Shown here: piece by piece, positions 12,961 to 25,494 of the stretch
Numbering within the stretch: the stretch's first letter is position 1
How the letters are laid out: every line of letters begins with the position of its first letter
NCBI GenBank assembly: GCA_907163345.1
Contig: CAJQUN010000008.1
Location: forward strand, 12,649,191-12,713,190
Direction of reading: 5' to 3'
Length of the DNA: 64,000 nt
DNA from: Haberlea rhodopensis
Taxonomy: Eukaryota; Streptophyta; Magnoliopsida; Lamiales; Gesneriaceae
Translations under genes and position numbers: made by a program
The notes under the pieces: model-generated
The model's database searches: none
What the model was told of the DNA's origin: nothing
Seen by the model: the letters and a program-made list of their open reading frames with translations, nothing else

Positions 12961-14559
12961 TGTCACGCCCCGAGACCGGAGCGCATGACACCGGCGTTGA
13001 TTCCAAACATTAATTCAAAATCAACAAGTCTCATGTACAGATCTATGATGAAAAACCAGTCTATTTATTTCATTGAAAATAATAATCGTCTTTACAACTG
13101 TAAATCAACTTGAATAAGTTGTTCAAAAAGGACCTTAGATCTAAACAGAGTTGCCGAAGCGTAACGTAATAAAATCTTGAATCTCCTCGGTAGATCACTA
13201 GTCCAAAATTTGTCTTGTTCTTTGTCTTCAACATATTCTTTCTCCTTAACTGGGAATGTGTGGTAAGGGGTGAGTATTTGGGAAAATACTCAGGAAGCAG
13301 GGGCCAGTTGAACATGATAAAACATACATATAAAGCTGTTCAAATAACTCTTTATCAAACACATAGTAGATCGATTCACATACTCATAATTGCTCACACT
13401 AGAGCCTCATCACATAAACACATAATCACATAATCTCCTTCTTGGGATTAAGAGGTGGCTCCTGTGGCATATCACTTTGCTCTTAAGGATCAAGATGCGA
13501 GTCCCATGCATGTGGCTTGCCCACATCATATAGCACTTTGCCCCGCCGAATCAAGTGGTGACTCCTACACACGTAGCACTTTCCCCCGCAGAGCCTTCAA
13601 CTTTCGATGCGCATTTCTCATAAACTTTCATAATATCATCTTTAAAATACATTTTCGTGTTCAACTGAAGTTTTAACACATATATAGAGTTTCAAAAACG
13701 AAATGATATTCATAGCAAAAACCCACTTACAGTCGGATATACAAAGCATGGTAGAATGGATCCCGGATTACGAAGGTGGTGCGAATCATCTCCTCTCTTA
13801 CCTTGAAACTTTCGAATTCTTGTGTATGTGAGAAGGTGAATTTTCGAAACATTGCTAAGTGTAGAATAAGATTTTCTTGGCATGATGTGTTGTGGATTTC
13901 AAAGGTGTTGATTCTTGGAAGAATAGCCCTTTCTTTGGTGGGATTTGAGGTGATTTAAAGGTAGGGAAATTAATTAAATTCCTTAACTTTGGTCATTTAG
14001 TGTCATGATTTGGCAAGGTAATGAATGCAAATATGCATCTTAGTAGGATAAGCTTTTCTTTGGTATGGTATAATATGTTATAATGTAGGAGACTTAATTG
14101 CATTTCCATAATTTTGGTCTCCTAATGACAAGATTTGAGCCAAGTAATGAATGCGTCAACAATTGGTTATTAATGTGAATTAATTTATCAATTTCATAAC
14201 TTTGGCCTTTTAATGACATAGTTTGAGCAAGATATTGATTGAGTCATCAATGGGCAAAATTAATTGTAAAAGAATGGGGTCATCACATGTTGGCCATCTA
14301 GTGGCATGATTTGAGCAAGACATTAAATGTCAATAACTTGGATAGAGTGGAATTGAATGGTGGCAAGAATTTGGGTCATACAATTGAATGATCAATGACA
14401 ATGTTTGGGCAATGAATGGGTTAGTAGAGGGAATTGAATGGCATGCCATGATTTGAGTTAGACACTTAAATATCATTGAATGGCCAATGTCAAGGTTTGT
14501 GCAAGGTCATTGAATGGCTAACATGGTTTTGGGGCAAGGTAAATTTTCGGGTCTTCACA
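12961..14559 (-). repeat. 5' LTR of the gypsy derivative
   Basis: TGTCACGCCCCGAG to GGGTCTTCACA (1599 bp), bounded by the primer site on the left and target duplication CAGTG on the right. Its distal half is repeated at 4562-5412. Confidence 0.87.
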
Positions 14560-15494
14560 CAGTGATGAAATATATTAGTAATATAATAACAAGTTTATTA
14601 TCATCAAAATCATGATTGTTCTGGTTTTTAGAATTCAACATACATCGTCAACATCTGTGTTGGTCGAATAAAATTCGTCTATGCGTTTCGGCGATTTTTG
14701 CGACCCTGTCTGGATCCTAATTTAGATTTTGGGATTACATATATTATATTTTATGATTATATATATTATAATTGTATGAGCCCCTCTTTTTTGTAATAGG
14801 TTTTGGTAATTCAACATATATAGTGTATACCCCTGTATATGAGGTGTGTATATGTTGATTTTTACCAAAAATAATGTTCAACAGGTTGCATTATATGTTT
14901 TTAAGTAGAGGAATGCACTAGGTATTCATTTAATGATATGTAAAAGGCTATAAATTTAAAAAATAATTAAAAAATAATACTCTTTAGTTTAATATGCATA
15001 TGAACATTGACTTGATTTATATGTAATTAGTTTATTTGCAGGCTTAAACTATTATTTAATTTCCTATAAATTAATTTTAAATTAGATACTTTAATTAAAT
15101 ATAGTTAGTTCTAATTGATTGATATTCTGTTTGTATATAATTTATTAGGAATTTAATTGATATGACGATATACATCTGGTATTGCAAAAGGCACTACAGA
15201 ATTATATGGAAATGCAGAACTACAACAAATAACGGGAAATCAATGGTCAATAAATAGAGACCATTAGTATAAAATTTAATTTGTTTTAAATTATATAACT
15301 GTTTTAATATATTCAATTGTCCATCATGTGGCATTTAAGTTCAAATTAGTAGTTCAAGATCTCATGAGCCACTTTCAAAATTTAATATATTTTACCAATA
15401 AAAAAATTAATATATTTTTTTTTTACATTTTATAATATATTTATAAACTAAACTAATTATAATATTTAAAAATTAAAATAATAATAATTAATAG
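14560..15494. repeat. duplicated flank, copy 2 (matches 5413-6417)
   Basis: Follows the right LTR and is collinear with 5413-6417, with one larger gap near 14962. Similarity ends at about 15494. The next 166 bp to 15660 are simple AT-rich DNA up to the next element's target duplication (ATATG, 15661-15665). No gene is visible. Confidence 0.75.
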
Positions 15495-17241
15495 CACAAA
15501 TATATATATAACAATAATATTAATTATTACAAATATAATATAATTATATTAATTCTATTATTATTACTACTATTGTTAGTAATATGTTTTTGTTGTTATT
15601 TTTAATATTATTGCTAAGCAATCTTATCTGTATTAAAGTTTTGAAATCAATTAATATAATATATGTGTAAGGACCCCCGTGCTCTTAACCCGTGATTAGT
15701 GTATTAACCCATGCAATTAGTGCATACAATCATATTACCATAAGGGAAAAGCCATATGCAAGTGGGACGCCATATGACCCAGAAAATTTCTTGCACTTGA
15801 TCCACATAATATTCAAATCCCCCAACCAAGGTCACTTACATAGCATGCACCCTTATAATACACTAACATGCTCTCAATTCATTTAGCAATTTCACATTTA
15901 ATTGCATGCAGACAATAAATGAAAGAGAGGAAACTATTGCCCATTTATACATCTCATATACACGTAAAATGTACTCACATGAGAACACCCAATGAATGAG
16001 CGTGTATCTAATGTATAAGGATAGTCTACCAGAGACCATGACTGATACTTCATTCCTTGAGGCACCTCCCAAGCACAGTTCGATCTCAACACTGGATCTG
16101 TGTACTTATTCAATCAGCTCTGGTACCTCAATCCTGGAAGTACTTCAAATCAACAGCCCGAGCTCAACTCCAAAGTTGCTGCTACACCTGTACCACCTGC
16201 CCCAACAGAGACAGCCCCACACGGGGTGAGCATACCAATATCCCAAATCCCATAATCACAATAATGCAATTCATAATTTACAATATGTAAATGCTATGAA
16301 ATATAAGAGATACTCCATGGATGGCATCATCCTCATCCGGGATTCCCCTGTACTGTCCCTGGTCTCAAAATAACTGAAACAATCAAATTCTCAAATGCCA
16401 GTTAATCATTACATTGATTAACGAATTCACTTGCCACATACCGACATTATAACAATAACATCAAATCATTAAACAATGATCACAAATATCCCATATATCT
16501 CTTTTATGGTTCCATAGTTCTATTTAATTGCTCGATCTACAATAGCGGCATTTCAGTCTCACGCATGCTCAACAGCAGTGGCGTCATAACCGATGTTCGC
16601 TCAAAGGCGACTACCTCCAATCATTGCTCGCTCAAAAGCGGCACCATGCAATTCCCAATGTATATACATCCATTTGTAGCAATCACCATTAAACATGTAT
16701 TTCAACATCCGTTAATATCCGTTTATTGCTAAAACCATATATCAGGCACTTCCATACACATTTATTGCAATACAGTGTGTCATGCACTCAATAATTGCAT
16801 TTAAAATAAGGGGCTATGCTCGTACGTTATACGTACCTTATATTTTCCGTAGTTCGAGTCCGACTTCGTCCGAGTCCCACGATCCGATGAATTATGTGCT
16901 AACACACAAATAATTCACAATCAAACACAAGCATGTAACCACGTGTCCAAGCACGTTCAAGACTCCCAATTATATCGTCAATCCATGACGATTACCAAAA
17001 TAAAAGCCCCCCGGGTAAGCATGCATAATACCCAAAATATTCCATTTTATATGTTTAATAGATAGCCAAAAACCCAACCAAAAAAATCCGTTTAATTAAA
17101 CTTTGGCCTCAACCAATCCATTTTAAAAGTATAGCATTCCCATTGGAATGTAGACATTGCCCCGGAAACGGCCCCTTTAAACCTCGGTTCCAAAATCCCG
17201 ACATTTTTCCAAAAATTCAAAAAAAAAAACAAAATCCTTCG

Positions 17242-17460
17242 GGTGGCGATCGATCGCCACCTTTATCGCGATCGATCGCCACACTCCAGTGGCCAACCAG
17301 TGCCCTCTCGCGATCGATCGCCAATCCTCGCGATCGATCGCCAACCCGCTCGCGATCGATCGCCGAGACCTCGCGATCGATCTCCAGCACTGTTCATCGC
17401 CTTCAAAAATTGGACTGCTCGTCGCGATTGATCGCCACCCCTCGGCGATCGATCGCCACC
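17242..17460 (-). repeat. CGATCGATCG palindrome cluster
   Basis: Six exact and two one-base-off copies of the core. GGTGGCGATCGATCGCCACC (17242-17261) is a perfect 20-bp palindrome. On the element's strand the cluster begins about 380 nt downstream of the TATA box, so it should be in the RNA leader. Confidence 0.9.
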
Positions 17461-17839
17461 TGCGATTTTCTGAAAAATTCGAGCTTCCATGGTGTTTTTA
17501 ACACCCAAACTCAAAACCAACACCCCACACACCACCAACACCTCAAATACAACATTTAAACTCCATAAAAACACTAAAATCAACATTTTAGATTTTAACC
17601 CAAAACCCCCAAACACAAATCCAACCCAAAAGCTCAACCATAACACACCATACCACTATCAAATCGAAGACAATGGTGAGGGGAATGTTAATACCTGATT
17701 ATTTTCGAGAAATCCGGCTCCCGAGCCAAGCTACCAACGATTTCCTTCCCAAGAGCCAAAGAGGGGAAGGGGGAGGAGGGTTTGAGCGATGAGAGAGAGG
17801 GATTCCGTGCCAAATCACGGAAATCTCGAGTCCAACTGG

Positions 17840-17849
17840 TATATATAGC
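17840..17849 (-). promoter_or_regulatory. TATA box in LTR
   Basis: GCTATATATA on the minus strand, at the same LTR position as 24557-24566 and, in the sister element, 44339-44348. Confidence 0.6.
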
Positions 17850-18178
17850 AAAAATGTTCCAAGATACCAATACCTCCACAAATACATCATGATTCATTAA
17901 AAATCATCTGTTTTCAAAAACTCTCTCTCCAACATCAAATACTCATACTGGCCCCAACATAAAGCGCCCCGGACACCAAGTCCCAATAAAAACCCAACTC
18001 ATAGGTTTTCCACCAAAATGAGAATACAATCTCAACCTTTGGATCCAACGATCCCAAATGCCTGATTTAACAACCTCGGGAGACGCAAAACCGCAATTAA
18101 TTCCTAATTGCCACAATTAAAATTCATCAAGGATTATTACCACACCGGGATTAACATCATTAATCTCCGGACATCACA

Positions 18179-18192
18179 ATTATCCCCCGCTA
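18179..18192 (-). other. polypurine tract
   Basis: ATTATCCCCCGCTA on the plus strand abuts the LTR; next to it is the reverse complement of the TTTCGAGGACGGAAT context shared with the chromovirus. Confidence 0.78.
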
Positions 18193-20759
18193 ATAAAATT
18201 CCGTCCTCGAAATTTGCACCTGTGTACTCTACGTAACACCAGGACTACACAAGCAAAACAAAGTCACAACCCCGGTTCTGGACCGCATTAGAATCGAATT
18301 ATCAACTGCGAGAACACCAATCTCGCACCAAGCTCTAAAATAGAGCAAACGCCAAAACCAATACAAACCCGAAAGATAACAACATACCTCGATGTGAATC
18401 GTCCTAGAAGTCAGTCTACCACGACTGCAAATCAACCAAATCTCCCTTGGTTCTGACATAGATATCACTCCATGATATCCATCACTTGCCCACGATGCTT
18501 GGCACGCATCGTCATGATGTGGACCACTAGTATACAACAGTATACTCACAGAAAATTCGGTTTTCGCTTCCCAGTCCATCTCCTCCAAAGGAGTAGTTGC
18601 ACCACTTGCAACCCGGATCGGGTAACCCACGGTCACTAATCCACACAAACACATCACTACAGATGTCTACAACCATGTGTTCCAAGAAATCCCATCTTGG
18701 TCCAAAACACACTGTCGAGACTCCACAAAGTCTCAAGTTCCACAGAGGTCATGCAAGACAAACAATTGCATTCCTGCCATACGTGTCAATCCACGACACT
18801 AAACAAATCCGAATCCTGGCCATCCCTCGTTCATCCTTGGATACAACAATCCTAAAACAGGAAGGCTTCGAATTATCCAACAAGAATTACCATGGTTCCA
18901 AAACACGACGATCCCTCCTCAGGGGAAGTCAAACAACCCTCACGATCATTCATCAGAATGCATCGTGCCATCGAGATTGCCGATCTCGAGGTTCCACAAT
19001 CTCACACCGGAGATTTACCAAACCAAGCATACAAACTCGAAATAGAGTTGGCATTCGTATACACACACGGCATACATGCCCATACACCAACACAACCTGC
19101 ATACACAATGCAATGGACTCGGGTATCTCCAAGCATACCCAAAGTCCCAAAACCTACTGCCAACCTCGATTATTCTCACTTCACGGAGAATGATGGTTGA
19201 CAAACCAAAATCAAAGGGTGTGATTTCAACATCAACACCACACAACCAAAGCAACGAATCTCTTAAAAGATTCAATCGACAGGCATAACAACACCGCCTT
19301 TCCCACAAGGATAGTGTCATGAATCCATGACCCTCCAATCTCGAACCTCCGTCCGGAAAGCTGGATATATACATACCAACATAGATCCCAGAGCCAAAAT
19401 ATGCAACTGGTTCAGAATAGTGCATTGAAGCCACTATTATCAAATCGAAACTCGTATACGCCATGTATACTCAACTAACGATGCCCTGTACTATTGCCAT
19501 AGTACTCCACAAACTCGAGCATCGTCCCGGAGACGTCTCCTCGAATGTCTCACTGGAAGTACGAAGCCATCACATAGTCCAATACTAGTAGGGCTTACCC
19601 CGGTTGATTCACAATCAACCCTCAACCAATACCAGCTGTCTCCACGACAGTATAATCCAAGTCTCTCCAAGAGATAAAACCAATATAGTAGGGTTACCCC
19701 ACTAGCTATATCCCACAAATCCAATCGTGACTCCCGTTGCATTCCATATGCAAGGATGCTCAACCAGAGCTAACCACGACTTGTCGACACTCACGTTGGC
19801 ATTACCAACAAAATTGAGTTGTCCCAATACAAGTCCCTCAAAACAAAAGACGTACAAACATTCTCATGAGGTGTCACATGCCCCAAACATCATGCTACAA
19901 AGGGACAATCAAAAGCCTGCCAAAAGTCTTCATCGTATCATCATACGATTCACCAAACTCGGTCCCAACGTGCAGTATAATGGCTCCAACAAGCACACTA
20001 TATCATTACCACGATATCTGGCTAGCAAAGCGCTGCCTCCATAGGCTCATATCAAGCCCACTAACAAGCCATATGTTCCATCTCGGTATGCCATACCGTA
20101 CAAACCGTTAGAGTAGTGGGTCATCGCCCAACATATCTCTAAAACACCAAGCACAATGGACAACCCGGTGTCCTTGCTCAACTATAATGCAATCATAATC
20201 CGTTAAGACTTATCCCACACCCTCAGGGTGGGTGTAATCATGCCTACCCTACATCACAACACAAACGAGTAGTTTCCTCAATGACTACTCTTACCACCAA
20301 TCACTTGGCCCTAGCCAATCCAACGAGCATACCCAAGGGTATCATTTCTCGACAAATAATTACCTCTATAACATGACGCGGTACACTTACCGGTACAATG
20401 CATCCAATGCTCCATCGAGCAAACCTGCTCGGCAAAAAGGTCTCGTCAACTAGTGACCCAGACTCTACCATGTGCTCACCATCGGCACTCAAACCATACA
20501 ACCAAATACATAAACATGAATGTATTATTCACCAAAACGACGCCACGCGTCCACATAGACATCCACCATGTCATCGTCATCCCGTGACGGTACCTGTCAA
20601 CATATGACATTCGAAATAACATCGTCGACTCGTGACGGTATATGTCGATACACGACGTCCATAGTCTCATCGTCAAACACATGACAGCATAAGTAGTCAA
20701 CGCATGGTATCCACAATAATACTAAATAAAGAGTAATACGCCATACCTCATTGCTAACA
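18193..20759. other. non-coding interior of the element
   Basis: No domain of gag or pol is recognisable on either strand. Stretches are collinear with 47770-50920 of the sister element (for example the GTGGGTTACCCGATC word near 18617 and 49866), so the interior is a conserved non-coding body. Medium open frames here are not supported as genes. Confidence 0.65.
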
Positions 20760-21910
20760 ATATAGCGGCATACCTGTCTCCGTCATCTAACAGTGGTACG
20801 CGATTAGCACCCATCGCTCGTAGGTGGCGTAATCCAGCGTCATGTACATAGCGCCATAACCCATCGCTATAGAATCAGTGGCATAATCCCTCGTCATAGA
20901 GTCAGCGGCATAAAATATCGCTATAGATATCTGGCGGCATGAACCATCGCCATAGATGTAGCGGAATGTGCCATCGCTATGAATACCCGGCGGCATGAAC
21001 CATTGCCAATAGAATAGCGGAATGAACCATCGCTATGAACACCCGGCGACATAAACCATCGCCAATAGAATAGCGGAATGAACCATCGTTATGAACACCA
21101 GGCAGCATAAACCATCGCCAATAGAATAGCGGAATGAACCATCGCTATGAACACCCGGCGGCATAAACCATCGCCAATAGAATAGCGGAATGAACCATCG
21201 CTATGAATATCCGGCGGCATAAACCATCGCCAATAGAATAGCGGAATGAACCATCGCTATGAATATCCGGTGGCATAAACCATCGCCAATAGAATAGCGG
21301 AATGAACCATCGCTATGAATATCCGGCGGCATAAACCATCGCCAATAGAATAGCGGAATGAACCATCGCTATGAATATCCGGCGGAATAAACCATCGCCA
21401 ATAGAATAGCGGAATGAACCATCGCTATGAATATCCGGCGGCATAAACCATCGCCAATAGAATAGCCGGTCCCTAGTCATTGTTACGGTAGTGTATTTTA
21501 ATGCCCCTCGCTCAAATGCAACATGCGGTACTCCCACCCCTCGCTTTACATATAGGCGGCATAGAATAACCTCGCTTCAATGGACATGCGGCACTCCCAC
21601 CCCTCGCTTCACATTGAGCGGCAAATATTCTTTCCTCGCCTCATATGATAACCACGCTTCAATGTGACATGCGGCGCTCCCACCCATCGCTTCACATTTT
21701 AGCGGCACAAAACAAATAAATAGCGACAAGCATTTAAAATCATCACTCATCCATAACAATGACTCATGGGATATTCACCAAGTATTCCATCTATACCTGC
21801 AACACAAAGCATATTCCATATCCCAACATACATCATCATGAGTGTATGCACCTCGCTCAAATGCGACATGCGGCACTCCCACCCCTCGCTTCAACATTTG
21901 GCGGCAGAGC
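20760..21910 (-). repeat. GCCGC/GCGATGG satellite-like field
   Basis: On the minus strand, GCGATGGTTCAT and (C)CGCYRGGTATTC-type words alternate through the whole stretch. The centre is a regular 56-bp tandem array (21000-21470). The edges are more diverged, with AGCGAGGGGTGGGAG variants at about 21530-21610 and 21680-21900. Confidence 0.75.
21000..21470 (-). repeat. 56-bp tandem repeat, eight units plus a partial one
   Basis: Units start at 21000, 21056, 21112, 21168, 21224, 21280, 21336 and 21392, with a partial unit at 21448. They are very similar. Each unit consists of two related halves, each about 28 bp, containing CCATCGCCAATAG and CCATCGCTATGAA. The half-unit matches the 31-bp repeat at 47248-47464 of the sister element. 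Confidence 0.9.
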
Positions 21911-22384
21911 ATTAAAATCATCACTCCATTGTACACATGCAACCACAATGCATAATCCATGATGTATATAAAACGTAGGTTACCGTTTCGTGTCTTTCAA
22001 CCCTGGCCTTAGCCTTTCGCGTCATAGTGTTCCTACAGGAACAATCTCAAACCATGAGCATACGATAATCCATATTCACCACAATATGAATATAATGAAT
22101 AAATGCATAAATTATGAGTACAAAGTACTTCCCGTATCCCAATGCATTTCAAAATGCTCCATTTGGTTGTCCCTGTGTCACAACTCACAATCATAATCAA
22201 CAGGTTATATTATGATTATATAGATGTCATGACATATAATCGTTTCACTATGATCACATCTCACAAATACACATAAGCAAAATAGTTGTGTCACACAACA
22301 CTAACTACTATCATGCATACATATGTGCTACCCATCCATATCAGCATGTTCCAGGCCTTCAACAGCCCCAAAGAGCTAACCACT

Positions 22385-22396
22385 GCTCTGATACCA
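22385..22396 (-). other. primer binding site (initiator Met-tRNA)
   Basis: GCTCTGATACCA, the reverse complement of TGGTATCAGAGC, four bases from the 5' LTR. Confidence 0.85.
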
Positions 22397-23958
22397 CTAA
22401 TGTAAGGACCCCCGTGCCCTTAACCCGTGATTAGTGTATTAACCCATGCAATTAGTGCATACAATCATATTACCATAAGGGAAAAGCCATATGCAAGTGG
22501 GACGCCATATGACCCAGAAAATTTCTTGCACTTGATCCACATAATATTCAAATCCCCCAACCAAGATCACTTACATAGCATGCACTCTTATAATACACTA
22601 ATATGCTCTCAATTCATTTAGCAATTTCACATTTAATTGCATGCAGACAATAAATGAAAGAGAGGAAACTATTGCCCATTTATACATCTCATATACACGT
22701 AAAATGTGCTCACATGAGAACACCCAATGAATGAGCGTGTATCTAATGTATAAGGATAGTCTACCAGATACCATGACTGATACTTCATTCCTTGAAGCAC
22801 CTCCCAAGCACAATTCGATCTCAACACTGGATCTGTGTACTTATTCAATCAGCTCTGGTACCTCAATCCTGGAAGTACTTCAAATCAACAGCCCGAGCTC
22901 AACTCCAAAGTTGCTGCTACACCTGTACCACCTGCCCCAACAGAGACAGCCCCCACATGGGGTGAGCATACCAATATCCATAATGCAATTCATAATTTAC
23001 AATATGTAAATGCTATGAAATATAAGAGATACTCCATGGATGACATCATCCTCATCCGGGATTCCCCTGTACTGTCCCTGTTCTCAAAATAACTGAAACA
23101 ATCAAATTCTCAAATGCCAGTTAATCATTACATTGATTAACGAATTCACTTGCCACATACCGACATTATAACAATAACATCAAATCATTAAACAATGATC
23201 ACAAATATCCCATATATCTCTTTTATGGTTCCATAGTTCTATTTAATTGCTCGCTCTACAATAGCGGCATTTCAGTCTCACGCATGCTCAACAGCAGTGG
23301 CGTCATAACCGATGTTCGCTCAAAGGCGACTACCTCCAATCATTGCTCGCTCAAAAGCGGCACCATGCAATTCCCAATGTATATACATCCATTTGTAGCA
23401 ATCACCATTAAACATGTATTTCAACATCCGTTAATATCCGTTTATTGCTAAAACCATATATCAGGCACTTCCATACACATTTATTGCAATACAGTGTGTC
23501 ATGCACTCAATAATTGCATTTAAAATAAGGGGCTATGCTCGTACGTTATATGTACCTTATATTTTCCGTAGTTCGAGTCCGACTTCGTCCGAGTCCCACG
23601 ATCCGATGAATTATGTGCTAAAACACAAATAATTCACAATCAAACACAAGCATGTAACCACGTGTCCAAGCACGTTCAAGACTCCCAATTATATCGTCAA
23701 TCCATGACGATTACCAAAATAAAAGCCCCCCGGGTAAGCATGCATAATACCCAAAATATTCCATTTTATATGTTTAATAGATAGCCAAAAACCCAACCAA
23801 AAAATTCCGTTTAATTAAACTTTGGCCTCAACCAATCCATTTTAAAAGTATAGCATTCCCATTGGAATGTAGACATTGCCCCGGAAACGGCCCCTTTAAA
23901 CCTCGGTTCCAAAATCCCGACATTTTTCCAAAAATTCAAAAAAAAACAAAATCCTTCG

Positions 23959-24177
23959 GGTGGCGATCGATCGCCACCTTTATCGCGATCGATCGCCACA
24001 CTCCAGTGGCCAACCAGTGCCCTCTCGCGATCGATCGCCAATCCTCGCGATCGATCGCCAACCCGCTCGCGATCGATCGCCGAGACCTCGCGATCGATCT
24101 CCAGCACTGTTCATCGCCTTCAAAAATTGGACTGCTCGTCGCGATCGATCGCCACCCCTCGGCGATCGATCGCCACC
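23959..24177 (-). repeat. CGATCGATCG palindrome cluster
   Basis: Same cluster as 17242-17460, with seven exact cores; one core that is degenerate in the other LTR is exact here. Confidence 0.9.
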
Positions 24178-24556
24178 TGCGATTTTCTGAAAAATTCGAG
24201 CTTCCATGGTGTTTTTAACACCCAAACTCAAAACCAACACCCCACACACCACCAACACCTCAAATACAACATTTAAACTCCATAAAAACACTAAAATCAA
24301 CATTTTAGATTTTAACCAAAAACCCCCAAACACAAATCCAACCCAAAAGCTCAACCATAACACACCATACCACTATCAAATCGAAGACAATGGTGAGGGG
24401 AATGTTAATACCTGATTATTTTCGAGAAATCCGGCTCCCGAGCCAAGCTACCAACGATTTCCTTCCCAAGAGCCAAAGAGGGGAAGGGGGAGGAGGGTTT
24501 GAGCGATGAGAGAGAGGGATTCCGTGCCAAATCACGGAAATCTCGAGTCCAACTGG

Positions 24557-24566
24557 TATATATAGC
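24557..24566 (-). promoter_or_regulatory. TATA box in 5' LTR
   Basis: GCTATATATA on the minus strand; as part of the 5' LTR this would be the promoter that drives the element. Confidence 0.6.
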
Positions 24567-24900
24567 AAAAATGTTCCAAGATACCAATACCTCCACAAAT
24601 ACATCATGATTCATTAAAAATCATATGTTTTCAAAAACTCTCTCTCCAACATCAAATACCCATACTGGCCCCAACATAAAGCGCCCCGGACACCAAGTCC
24701 CACTAAAAACCCAACTCATAGGTTTTCCACCAAAATGAGAATACAATCTCAACCTTTGGATCCAACGATCCCAAATGCCCGATTTAACAACCTCGGGAGA
24801 CGCAAAACCGTAATTAATTCATAATTTCCACAATTAAAATTCATCAAGGATTATTACCACACCGGAATTAACACCATTAATCTCCGGACATCACAATATG

Positions 24901-25483
24901 GATATATTTGAAATATGATAAAAGTCGTTGGAATTTTTTTTATAAAAAATATTACAAAAATCGTAAACAATAAGTTAAGATAATCCAACTTTCTTTAAAA
25001 TAGTTTATAACTTGTTAAACAGCTTATTCTGAAATACTCCAAGCTTTTTGCAAAATATATATTAATCAAATATTAGAGGTTATTGGCAAGCTATTTGACA
25101 CATATTATAACCTCCAAATATCAAACTAAAAAGGGTGAAATACCTATAGACCTCTTTTAATTTAAATAATAACGAATTTTATATTTGTAGTTTAAACAAT
25201 AACATCTATATCATTTTTATATGTTTTTATGTCAAATCATAGGGGAGACAATTGTAATTTTTTATTTTTCTCACAAACTATATGTGTGATGTTAGATTGA
25301 AATTATTTTACAGATGGCTCATCTGTTATTATTTAAACTACATGTCAAAAGCACTGTGAGTTTTCCAATTAAAAATTCATAAAAATAATATGATCAATAA
25401 CAATAAAATTTATTTATATAATAAATAAAATAGAGATTCCATTATTCCAATATATTTTTAAAAACATATTTTTGAAAACGATG
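24901..25483. other. AT-rich intergenic DNA
   Basis: Continues the DNA that lies left of 15661. I see no gene or repeat structure. Confidence 0.5.
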
Positions 25484-25494
25484 ATTAAAATAAA

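Larger units (their letters stand above)
7346..14559 (-). mobile_element. coding-depleted Ty3/gypsy derivative, minus strand
   Basis: Two LTRs of about 1.6 kb (7346-8909 and 12961-14559) enclose 4.05 kb. A polypurine tract adjoins the left LTR and a Met-tRNA-like primer site adjoins the right LTR, so the element reads leftward. Target duplications are CATTG (7341-7345) and CAGTG (14560-14564), one mismatch. A decayed chromodomain next to the left LTR shows gypsy ancestry. The rest has no RT or integrase that I can recognise. Confidence 0.82.
15666..18178 (-). repeat. 3' LTR of the non-autonomous element
   Basis: 2513 bp, TGTAAGGACCCCCGTG to CGGACATCACA on the plus strand. Nearly identical to 22401-24895; an insertion of about 15 bp near 16235 is the clearest length difference. 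Confidence 0.92.
15666..24895 (-). mobile_element. complete non-autonomous gypsy-type LTR element (LARD-like), minus strand
   Basis: LTRs 15666-18178 and 22401-24895 enclose 4.22 kb of non-coding sequence. Perfect 5-bp target duplications ATATG flank it (15661-15665, 24896-24900). Primer site and polypurine tract are intact and place the 5' LTR on the right. LTR ends, primer site and polypurine-tract context resemble the chromovirus at 1-4561, which suggests it uses a chromovirus's enzymes. The LTRs differ at roughly one base per 60 in the first 700 bp and less often later, mostly transitions, so insertion is fairly recent. Confidence 0.9.
22401..24895 (-). repeat. 5' LTR of the non-autonomous element
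   Basis: 2495 bp, bounded by the primer site on the left and target duplication ATATG on the right; nearly identical to 15666-18178. Confidence 0.92.

Noticed and set aside
18229..20700. Open frames of 60-200 codons on both strands inside the non-autonomous element
   Set aside because: No recognisable domain, overlapping on both strands, and not kept at similar length in the collinear sister element.
21000..21470. Regular repeats with a CRISPR-like appearance
   Set aside because: Units are contiguous with no unique spacers, and the sequence is from a plant nucleus.
17143..24363. Open frames with repeated Arg-Asp-Arg-Ser or Ala-Ile-Asp-Arg units on both strands (17143-17646, 23811-24363)
   Set aside because: They are translations of the CGATCGATCG cluster, which is open in several frames on both strands at once. 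They sit inside LTRs and have no start context or conserved domain.
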